Source: an uncultured Clostridia bacterium
GTDB lineage: Bacteria > Bacillota > Clostridia > Oscillospirales > Acutalibacteraceae
Length of the DNA stretch: 50,523 nucleotides
Assembly (NCBI GenBank): GCA_944384815.1
Contig: CALWUW010000006.1
Location: 1 to 50,523, forward strand
Reading direction: 5' to 3'
The notes beneath the pieces were generated by a model that had not been told where the DNA came from, ran no database searches, and saw nothing but the letters and a program-made list of their open reading frames with translations. Positions 44,689 through 50,523 of the stretch are shown here, piece by piece (position 1 is the stretch's first letter; the number at the start of each line of letters is the position of its first letter). Both the position numbers and the translations under genes were made by a program.

Positions 44689-44729
44689 GCCCTTCTAGGG
44701 CTTACTCAAGCCCCCGGCTTCGCCGGGGG
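44689..44729. repeat. Two further GC-rich palindromes (REP-like)
   Basis: GCCCTTCTAGGGC (44689-44701) is followed closely by CCCCCGGCTTCGCCGGGGG (44711-44729), an 8-bp stem with a 3-nt loop. No T-run follows. The second is of the form of repeated intergenic palindromes in gut Clostridia. Confidence 0.7.
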
Positions 44730-44823
44730 TCATGACAATTTTTGTTTTCATACTTTTCAGGTTGAATATTAAAATAACACTGTTCGAAGGCAAATATGAT
44801 GATAGGAAAATTTTAAATATTGA

Positions 44824-44858
44824 TTGACAAATCCGGCAATAAGTTATATACTTATAAC
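44824..44858 (+). promoter_or_regulatory. Promoter of the IclR gene with overlapping palindromic operator
   Basis: A perfect TTGACA (44824-44829) and TATACT (44847-44852) are 17 bp apart. GTTATA-TACT-TATAAC (44843-44858) covers the -10 box. IclR-family repressors bind short palindromes of this length and commonly repress themselves, so this is a probable autoregulatory operator. Confidence 0.75.
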
Positions 44859-44889
44859 ATAATAATAAATATGTAACTAGGTGTTTGCC

Positions 44890-45657
44890 GTGTCAAAAGC
44901 TCCAGCTGTTGATTATGCATTGAAAATTATCGAGTTTCTCGCCAGGTCAAATGGTGAAGTAGGTATTTCGGATATCTGCAACGGTCTTAACATAAATAAA
45001 AATGCGATTTCGAGAGTGCTTGATGCGCTTATGGAGCAAAAATGGATTTATTTAAGCAATGTTGGGCAAAAGAAATACCGGCTTACAATGAAACCGTTTT
45101 CCGTTATATCAAAAAGTATTGAGAAAAATAATGTTGTAAAAATTTCCAGACCGTATTTAGAGCAAATACACAGTGTATTAGGCGATTCGGTATATCTCGG
45201 AATCAAAAAAGATGATAAGGTACTTTATGAGCTTCATTTTGATTCGGTAAAGGATGTCAGAATTAACGGTTGCGTTGGCGGAGAATATCCGCTTCATTGC
45301 TCGGCTCCGGGAAAGGTTCTTTTATCTTACGGCGAACGAAGTGAAATTGAAAAATATTTCAGTAGTCCCATAACAAAAAGAACCGAAAAAACCATAGCTA
45401 CAGCCGACGCCTTTTTTAAAGAGGCGGAAAAAATAAGGGAAAACGGCTATGCCGTTGATGACGAGGAGTTTGCAAAGGGCGTAGTATGCATTTCCTGTCC
45501 ATTGTTCGACAGTAACGGGCAGACGGTTGCGGCAGTCGGAATTTCAAGCCTTGCTTTATATGATGATATTGATTCGCTCATCAATGAAAAATACCCGATG
45601 ATTAAAGAGGCCGCGTATAATATTTCGCTTAGTCTCGGCTATAAGGAGGAAGCTTAA
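44890..45657 (+). CDS. IclR-family transcriptional regulator
   Basis: The 255-residue form starts at GTG 44890 (MSKAPAVDYALKIIEFLA), 6 bp after AGGTG; a GTG at 44881 overlaps that site. Residues 1-65 are a winged helix (VGISDICNGLNINKNAISRVLDALMEQ), and residues 75-250 the IclR effector domain with HCSAPGKVLLSYG and GYAVDDEEFAKGVVCISCPLFD. IclR proteins respond to small carboxylates, aromatics or sugars. Here it heads a module with a glycyl-radical enzyme and its activase, so it probably senses the GRE substrate or product. Codons are AT-rich, unlike the core genes to the left. Confidence 0.93.
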   Translation: MSKAPAVDYALKIIEFLARSNGEVGISDICNGLNINKNAISRVLDALMEQKWIYLSNVGQKKYRLTMKPFSVISKSIEKNNVVKISRPYLEQIHSVLGDSVYLGIKKDDKVLYELHFDSVKDVRINGCVGGEYPLHCSAPGKVLLSYGERSEIEKYFSSPITKRTEKTIATADAFFKEAEKIRENGYAVDDEEFAKGVVCISCPLFDSNGQTVAAVGISSLALYDDIDSLINEKYPMIKEAAYNISLSLGYKEEA

Positions 45658-45659
45658 TT

Positions 45660-46243
45660 ATGCCGCTTTGCAATTATTCGATCGTTGCATGGGAATAAGT
45701 ATAGCCGGCGAAGAATTTAACAGTTTGTGGGGTATTGTTTTCAGCGTTTCGGCGGCTCTTGAGGCAGCGGTAAACGGAGGAAAGCTTCTGTTAAAAGATT
45801 TTACAGTACCTGAAATCGGTTCTGTAAACAATATAGAGGAACTTTATAAAAGCCTTGAAAAAACAGTTGGTTATTTGTTTGCCGTTTGTGAAAAATCGTA
45901 TAGGCTTAAGGCGAGCATCAGCGAAAAAATAGACCCTGATCCGTTTGTTTCTCTGCTTACAAAAAACTGTATAGAAAAGCACTGCGACAGAATATCGTGA
46001 GCTGTTTATCATAATGTTACGGTAGAATGTATGGAAATGACAAATGTCGCGGACGGTATTTGTGCAATCGATAAACTTGTTTTTAAAGATAAAAAATACA
46101 CGCTAATCGAGCTTTGCGAAGCGGTAAAAATGAATTTCAGCGGTTTTGAAAATTTAAGACAGGATATTCTAGACTGTCCAAAATACGGACAGAATTCTGA
46201 TGCAGATAAATATGCAATACGTTTTGCGCGAATGCTATTGTAA
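45660..46243 (+). pseudogene. Decayed glycyl-radical enzyme fragment
   Basis: A start ATG at 45660 with GGAGG upstream reads only MPLCNYSIVAWE before a stop, but the next frame (45668-46000) gives FNSLWGIVFSVSAALEAAVN and NNIEELYKSLEKTVGYLF, the pattern of PFL-like enzymes. A second piece (about 46031-46243) has CAIDKLVFKDKKYTLIEL and LRQDILDCPKYGQNSDADKYA, which aligns closely with LDKLVFKEKRLEYGEF and LRQEILSFTKFGNDTEVDKY of the intact GRE downstream. The N-terminal half, the catalytic cysteine region and the glycyl loop are gone, and at least one frameshift and a stop break what is left. It is a dead paralogue of the neighbouring GRE. Confidence 0.82.
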
Positions 46244-46443
46244 AGGTACTGCCTGACGGCACAGTCACGAAGCTTTGCCAGAACGGCGATACAGACGGCT
46301 TTAACGGCGAGCTTGACGAACCCGGCGAGCCTATAATTTGGAACGGAAAATTGATTGTATCCTGTTTTGACGCGGTAACAAACGATATAGTTGTTAATAC
46401 AAAATGTGAGTTCCCGGCAACATTGGCACAAATTGAGCTTTGA
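46231..46443 (+). pseudogene. C-terminal fragment of an SMP-30/gluconolactonase-like protein
   Basis: A second frame opens over the end of the GRE fragment and reads NAIVKVLPDGTVTKLC, then DEPGEPIIWNGKLIVSCFD and KCEFPATLAQIEL before a stop at 46441-46443. This resembles the last blade of SMP-30/gluconolactonase beta-propellers. The rest of that gene is absent, so a deletion has fused the GRE remnant to it near 46230. The stop overlaps the GAGGAGGTG ribosome site of the intact GRE, which suggests the lost gene once preceded it in the operon. Family assignment is from about 70 residues. Confidence 0.6.
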
Positions 46444-46456
46444 GGAGGTGGCAATT

Positions 46457-48460
46457 ATGCCAAATCTTGAAAAAATAAAAGAAATGGTATTTGAAACGGA
46501 TAACGAGGCCTGCTTTATTGAAAGAGAGCGTATTTTGCAAAGACTGGAGTGTGAATTCAAGAATTATGATAAGACGGATAAATACGCGCTTATTTTTTCA
46601 CGCCTGTTAAGCGAGGTCTCTACTCCGATAGAGGACTGCGATTACTTTGCGGGCAGGGTTAAGGAAGCGCTGCCGGACCCCGGAATGAACGCACCGAATT
46701 GCTTGCTTTTTTCTACGGGTCATATGAGCTTTAATTATTCGGAAATTCTTAACTGCGGACTAAAGGGTATGCTTGAAAAAATCAAAAAAGCAAATACCGA
46801 CGGTGAAACGGCGGTATTTGCTCAAAATGCCGATATTGTGGTTTCGGCTGTCAGGGATTTTGCAAAGCGTTATTCGGCTACAGCTCGTAAGAAAGGCTTT
46901 GACAGAATGGCGGACGTGCTTGAAAGGGTGCCGTATGAGCCTGCGTATGATTTTTACTCCGCATTGCAAAGCGTGTGGCTTATACATATGATAGCAAGCT
47001 GTTACGTAGGAAGCCGCGATTATGCATTCGGCCGTTTTGACAGCTATATGCTTCCGTTTTATTTAAAGTCGCTTAAAAACGGTATGACAGAAGATGAGGC
47101 AACCGAGCTTTTGGCAGGATTTTTAATTAAAACAAATGAAATATGCGGCAGGTCAACCCATAATTATAAGCAAAAGCCGGTGCCTTGTCAGGCTTCAAAG
47201 CAATATGTAAATATAGGCGGCGAAGAGCCTAACGCATTTTCAAAAACAGTGCTTAAAGCAGCTATGAAAGCAAATATGGCTCAGCCCGAAATAAACGTTA
47301 TTTTAAAGCCAGACGCCGATAATGAGTTTACCGACGCTGTTTTTGAAGCAATGAGCGTTCTGACCGACAAGCTTCATATTTATAATTATGACATTATATT
47401 TAACGCGCTTACTAATAAAGGTATCGATGAGCCTACGGCAAAGGATTTCACCTTTTCCGCCTGCTGTGCTTTTGACCTCAACTACCACTCCTACCGTCTG
47501 GAATATTATGTTCCCGTACCGCAGCTATTTCTTAAAGCCCTTAAAAAGCAAAACTATGCTTCACTCGATGAGCTTGTAAATGCGGTAAAGGAAGAAATAC
47601 GCGCGGATATTCAAAGAGACGTTGACGAAAAGGAAAACAGTTTTGAAAATAAAGAATTCGCAAGACAGGCATTTGTTTTTGACGGACTGTTTCTAACCGA
47701 CAGCTCCTACGAGTGCCGCTTTGCCTGTGACGGCAGGGCAAAATATACGGTTTATAACGCTTTTGGTCCCGGTGTGGCAACCATAGGCGACTCGCTTATG
47801 GTTTTGGATAAGCTTGTTTTTAAGGAAAAAAGGCTTGAATACGGGGAATTTATTAAGATACTTGAAAATAATTTTGCGGGTAATGAAGAATTAAGACAGG
47901 AAATACTGAGCTTTACAAAATTCGGAAACGATACCGAGGTGGACAAATATACAACCTTTGCGGGAAACATTTTCCTTGATGCGGCAGACGGAGTAAGTCT
48001 CAAGGAAAACCGATACCTTATCGGAGGATTTTATTCCTTAGAGCGAGATAATTCATGGAGCGGTGAGGTCGGAGCTACGCCCGACGGCAGGCTTAGCGGA
48101 GAGCCGTTTTCCGAAAATCAGTCTCCTACCTACGGAGCGGACCGAAACGGTATAACTGCTTTGCTTAAAAGTGTCGCAAAGCTTCCGTTTTACCGCACCG
48201 CAACGGGAGGACTTAATCTTACTTTTTCCGGCAGCGTTTCCGCAAAAATACTGAAAGCTCTTATTCTTTCTTACTTTGAAATGGGCGGTCTGCATGTGGG
48301 CATAAGCGTTGTAAACCGTGAAATGCTTGAGGACGCAATGGTTAATCCTGATAAATACAAATCTCTTACCGTAAGGCTTTACGGCTTCAGCGAATACTTT
48401 ATAAGTTTACCCAAGTGGCAGCAAATAGCAGTAATCAACAGAACGATGTACAAATGCTGA
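46457..48460 (+). CDS. Glycyl-radical enzyme of the PFL-like superfamily, substrate unknown
   Basis: The 667-residue form starts at 46457 (MPNLEKIKEMVFETD), 7 bp after GAGGAGGTG. It shows the barrel motif GRFDSYMLPFYLKSL, an adjacent cysteine pair C336-C337 in FTFSACCAFDLNYHS at the thiyl position, and the glycyl loop VRLYGFSEYF with G643, 25 residues from the end, as in other GREs. The C-terminal block GGLHVGISVVNREMLEDA is standard. The eliminase-type GCxE is absent, and the loop has Leu-Tyr where most have Val-Ser. So it is not a clear diol dehydratase, choline lyase or HPAD decarboxylase; C-C resembles PFL, but the protein is shorter than PFL. The activase follows 10 bp later. Oxygen-sensitive and cytosolic. 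Confidence 0.93.
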   Translation: MPNLEKIKEMVFETDNEACFIERERILQRLECEFKNYDKTDKYALIFSRLLSEVSTPIEDCDYFAGRVKEALPDPGMNAPNCLLFSTGHMSFNYSEILNCGLKGMLEKIKKANTDGETAVFAQNADIVVSAVRDFAKRYSATARKKGFDRMADVLERVPYEPAYDFYSALQSVWLIHMIASCYVGSRDYAFGRFDSYMLPFYLKSLKNGMTEDEATELLAGFLIKTNEICGRSTHNYKQKPVPCQASKQYVNIGGEEPNAFSKTVLKAAMKANMAQPEINVILKPDADNEFTDAVFEAMSVLTDKLHIYNYDIIFNALTNKGIDEPTAKDFTFSACCAFDLNYHSYRLEYYVPVPQLFLKALKKQNYASLDELVNAVKEEIRADIQRDVDEKENSFENKEFARQAFVFDGLFLTDSSYECRFACDGRAKYTVYNAFGPGVATIGDSLMVLDKLVFKEKRLEYGEFIKILENNFAGNEELRQEILSFTKFGNDTEVDKYTTFAGNIFLDAADGVSLKENRYLIGGFYSLERDNSWSGEVGATPDGRLSGEPFSENQSPTYGADRNGITALLKSVAKLPFYRTATGGLNLTFSGSVSAKILKALILSYFEMGGLHVGISVVNREMLEDAMVNPDKYKSLTVRLYGFSEYFISLPKWQQIAVINRTMYKC

Positions 48461-48470
48461 GGAAATCAAA

Positions 48471-49304
48471 ATGCAGGGAAATATTTTTAATATACAGCGT
48501 TTTTGCGTGAACGATGGTCCCGGAATAAGAACCACTGTATTTTTTAAGGGCTGTCCACTTTCTTGTACGTGGTGTCACAATCCCGAGAGTCAGTCCTTTG
48601 AACCGGAAATACTTTTCTACAGAGATAAATGTACCGGCTGCGGCAGATGCAAAAATCTGACCGTGAACAATGCAGATTTTATCTGTTTTAACGGGGCAAA
48701 AGAAATTTTCGGAAAAACGGTTGATTCCGACTATGTGATTTCCGAGGTATTAAAGGATAAAATATTTTATGATTCTTCGGACGGAGGAATGACCCTTTCG
48801 GGCGGCGAGCCGCTGTCTCAGCCTGAATTTACGCTTGAACTGCTTAAAAAAGCAAAGGAATACAAAATACATACGGCTTTGGAAACCTGCGGCTTTGCAA
48901 ATACCGAGGTTATGAGAAAAGCCGCTGAACTGACAGACCTGTTTTTATTTGATTACAAGGAAACAGATCCAATACTTCATAAGAAAATTACCGGGCAAGA
49001 TAACATCCTGATACTTAATAACCTTAATTTGCTTAACGTTCTCGGGAAAAAGGTTATACTGCGCTGTCCGATAATTCCGGGGTTTAATGACAGAGACAAT
49101 CATTTTTTGGGAATTTCAAAAACTGCAAACTGTTTTGAATGCATAGAGCATATAGAAATAGAGCCTTATCACTCTCTCGGAGCAGAGAAATACGAAGCTC
49201 TCGGCAGAAAACATCCGAACATTGCAGTCCCCGAAGCAGCGGCAGTGGAAGGTTGGCTTGAAAAGCTTCGCTCCCTGACAGAAAAAGAAGTGAAAAGGGC
49301 ATAA
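48471..49304 (+). CDS. Glycyl-radical enzyme activase (PflA-like radical SAM)
   Basis: This 277-residue enzyme uses SAM and a [4Fe-4S] cluster to place the radical on the GRE glycine. The radical-SAM cysteines are C28, C32 and C35 in KGCPLSCTWCHNPES. The family insert for extra iron-sulfur clusters is reduced: C54, C57 and C60 (CTGCGRC) plus C72, so probably one auxiliary cluster rather than two. DGGMTLSGGEPLSQPEF and LETCGFA are the usual SAM-binding strands. A GAGGAAA site overlaps the GRE stop, so translation is coupled. The stop lies only a few bases from the end of a truncated TnpV gene on the other strand. Confidence 0.95.
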   Translation: MQGNIFNIQRFCVNDGPGIRTTVFFKGCPLSCTWCHNPESQSFEPEILFYRDKCTGCGRCKNLTVNNADFICFNGAKEIFGKTVDSDYVISEVLKDKIFYDSSDGGMTLSGGEPLSQPEFTLELLKKAKEYKIHTALETCGFANTEVMRKAAELTDLFLFDYKETDPILHKKITGQDNILILNNLNLLNVLGKKVILRCPIIPGFNDRDNHFLGISKTANCFECIEHIEIEPYHSLGAEKYEALGRKHPNIAVPEAAAVEGWLEKLRSLTEKEVKRA

Positions 49305-49307
49305 TCA

Positions 49308-49526
49308 TCAATTTGCAGAGTGAGTATAACTTTTTAGTTTGCCGCTGGTGAGTAGGTTAATATAAAGCACCTTTCTACTGTGTTGTTTGAGATATCGCAA
49401 GTGTTGTTGTCCCCATAAGCCGATAGACTGTTGTTCTCCTTCAGATAGCTTCAAACACGGAAGGTAGTAGTCAACTTGAAATTTATACCATAGCCCGTTT
49501 TTCTCGTCAAAAATGTACTTTCCCAT
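49308..49526 (-). pseudogene. TnpV-like transposon protein, truncated
   Basis: The start at 49526 follows AGGAGG by 7 bp. The 72 residues read DYYLPCLKLSEGEQQSIGLW and HLRYLKQHSRKVLYINLLTSGKL, matching TnpV proteins (YYIPxLxLPE, IGKWGxLRxxYLKEH, YxxLLLSGKL) of Clostridia transposons. Typical TnpV proteins are about 120 residues; this one ends SYTHSAN right where the GRE island begins. It was probably cut by insertion of the island or by a deletion. TnpV function is unknown. It is 2 bp after the small upstream gene. Confidence 0.7.
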
Positions 49527-49528
49527 AA

Positions 49529-49714
49529 TCACGCCTCCTTGAAAATTACCTTAAACTTCTTTTGCTTTGCCCCAATGATTTTATACAGAACTTCATCTAT
49601 TGTATCGGTGTACTTGCCGCCGGTAATAAGATTGTTCCGCATTTCGTTAAGGCAGTTCACAACCACCCGCCGTTCCAAATCATCAAGTGCAATGTAATAT
49701 TTCTTATCCAGCAT
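49529..49714 (-). CDS. Small mobile-element protein (61 aa)
   Basis: MLDKKYYIALDDLERRVVVN and CLNEMRNNLITGGKYTDTID form a compact helical protein of 61 residues with a basic end (AKQKKFKVIFKEA). Closely similar small proteins are common in integrative and conjugative elements of gut Bacillota; I know no function for them. AAGGAG lies 8 bp before the start. The downstream TnpV remnant starts 2 bp after its stop, so they form one transcription unit. Confidence 0.75.
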   Translation of the reverse strand: MLDKKYYIALDDLERRVVVNCLNEMRNNLITGGKYTDTIDEVLYKIIGAKQKKFKVIFKEA

Positions 49715-49786
49715 ATTGCAATCTCCTTCGAGTTTCTACAATCATTGTATCCGTTGGAATAATAAAAATCGAATGTGTGGATATGA

Positions 49787-49831
49787 AAAAATGAGCGTAC
49801 CCATCCTTTTCGGACAAGCACGCTCATTTTT
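49787..49831. terminator. Terminator after the double-HTH gene
   Basis: AAAATGAGCGT (49788-49798) pairs with ACGCTCATTTT (49820-49830). A/T runs on both sides make it usable in both directions. Confidence 0.8.
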
Positions 49832-50258
49832 ATATTTCTGGGCAGGCGGTTTTTAATTGCAGATACATCTTTCGTGACGGGCGGCGGTTGCCGGATTCCC
49901 ATTTGGCGTAAATGCTTGGAGCAATGCCTGCTTTCTCAGCAAAATCGCTTTGGTTAAGGTTTTGGCACTTCCTAACTGCCTTCAGTCGTTCAGTATATGG
50001 GCAGCTTATAAAGATGCAGAAATCATCAAACATCAGCTTTTCAGATATTTGTAATTCTTCGGATAGCATAACGGCTATATCATACGGTATTGGGAAACGC
50101 CCCTGTTCATAGCCGAGAGCTGTTGCCGGTACAATGTTTAACTTCTCTGCAAGCTGCCTTGTGGTCAGCCCCCTCAGTTGGCGATAGTAGCGCATGTATT
50201 CTCCGGGACTGTTTAATTCACTCGATGCTTCAAAGATAAATCTCAAATGCATCAGCAT
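49830..50258 (-). CDS. Protein with two tandem HTH (XRE) domains, N-terminus uncertain
   Basis: From ATG 50258 it has 142 residues. The first HTH is MRYYRQLRGLTTRQLAEKLN with ALGYEQGRFPIP (about residues 22-60); the second is RLKAVRKCQNLNQSDFAEKA with SIYAKWESGNRRPS (about 90-135). Tandem XRE domains in one small protein suggest a DNA-binding regulator of the mobile element. There is no ribosome site before 50258, and the same frame continues upstream as TVLNHTELYEYRHGKM (to about 50312), which looks coding, until a stop. The gene may therefore have lost its true start when it was joined to the nucleotidyltransferase fragment upstream. Confidence 0.7.
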   Translation of the reverse strand: MLMHLRFIFEASSELNSPGEYMRYYRQLRGLTTRQLAEKLNIVPATALGYEQGRFPIPYDIAVMLSEELQISEKLMFDDFCIFISCPYTERLKAVRKCQNLNQSDFAEKAGIAPSIYAKWESGNRRPSRKMYLQLKTACPEI

Positions 50259-50521
50259 CTTGCCGTGTCGGTATTCATACAGTTCTGTGTGATTGAGAAC
50301 AGTATCGCATTTTCAATATCACAAAAAATACTGTCAATATAATCTCGCAATGGAACACCGGAAAAGACACTATCAATCTTCTCTCCATATAATACAATTC
50401 CATACTTGTTTATTATGGTAAAATGAGCAGCAAGGTCTTTATCCGTTCCTTTCATTTTTTTGATGTATTCAGTTGGATTGTCCAAATACCATTGCAGATG
50501 CATAGGAGAAAAATGCAGTTC
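50252..50521 (-). pseudogene. Aminoglycoside nucleotidyltransferase-like (DUF4111) fragment, runs off the window
   Basis: The frame is open at the window edge (ELHFSP before MHLQWYLDNPTEYIKKMKG). LAAHFTIINKYGIVLYGEKI and VPLRDYIDSIFCDIENA match the C-terminal DUF4111 domain of AadA/ANT(9)-like nucleotidyltransferases, enzymes that adenylylate spectinomycin-type drugs. After DIENA the normal family continuation (helices with NPMYxxLNLCRVLA) is missing and the frame ends ILFSITQNCMNTDTARC. The break near 50310 coincides with the start of the coding-like extension of the double-HTH gene, so the 3' third is probably deleted. Whether the N-terminal catalytic domain is intact lies outside the window. 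Confidence 0.6.
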
Positions 50522-50523
50522 AA

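Noticed and set aside
44711-44729. GC hairpin as a terminator.
   Set aside because: No U-run on either side; better seen as a REP-like palindrome.

Overview
The window is a chromosomal segment of an anaerobic, spore-forming, low-redox Bacillota, most likely a gut Clostridia of the Oscillospirales/Ruminococcaceae type (inferred from content, not from a marker gene). Supporting signs are a SpoIID homologue, a Leu-type T-box leader, a glgC/glgD pair, a flavodiiron protein, strong AGGAGG ribosome sites and near-consensus housekeeping promoters. Most of it is GC-rich and gene-dense. The two ends and the stretch from about 44.2 to 50.5 kb are accessory DNA.

Left end (1-2.7 kb): the C-terminal end of a large serine recombinase, a HEPN-domain protein resembling ApeA-type defence RNases, and a small DUF6809-like protein. 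This tract stops just before an initiator tRNA-fMet gene.

Core, minus strand (2.7-23 kb): leuA-leuB behind a T-box with a Leu CTC specifier; a CobC-like histidine phosphatase with a UPF0340 protein; a divergent XRE regulator; a NagZ-like GH3 lipoprotein-or-anchored enzyme; a glycogen operon glgB-glgC-glgD-glgA; a flavodiiron protein; a P-loop kinase; GAPDH; a polytopic membrane protein; and citrate synthase.

Core, 23-44 kb: SpoIID; a CsoR-type repressor followed by a heavy-metal P1B ATPase; PTS enzyme I (ptsI); a four-gene minus-strand operon MORN protein / metallo-beta-lactamase-fold protein / MBOAT acyltransferase / DHHW (AlgX-like) protein, probably for O-acylation of a surface polymer; TrmL; then the glycolytic genes pgk, tpiA and gpmI with a sulfatase gene between pgk and tpiA; and an orphan family-5 peptide-binding lipoprotein.

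Right end (44.2-50.5 kb): a scrambled junction zone with gene fragments and palindromes, then an AT-richer island: an IclR regulator with a palindromic operator over its promoter, decayed fragments of a first glycyl-radical enzyme and of an SMP-30/gluconolactonase-like gene, an intact glycyl-radical enzyme (GRE) of unknown substrate with an unusual glycyl loop, and its radical-SAM activase. This directly abuts a truncated TnpV, a small mobile-element protein, a double-HTH regulator and an aminoglycoside nucleotidyltransferase-like fragment running off the window.

The strongest candidates for something undescribed are the IclR/GRE/activase module, the MORN-MBL-MBOAT-DHHW operon, and a window-wide habit of core intergenic spacers (and one coding tail) carrying degenerate short tandem repeats, each locus with its own unit.
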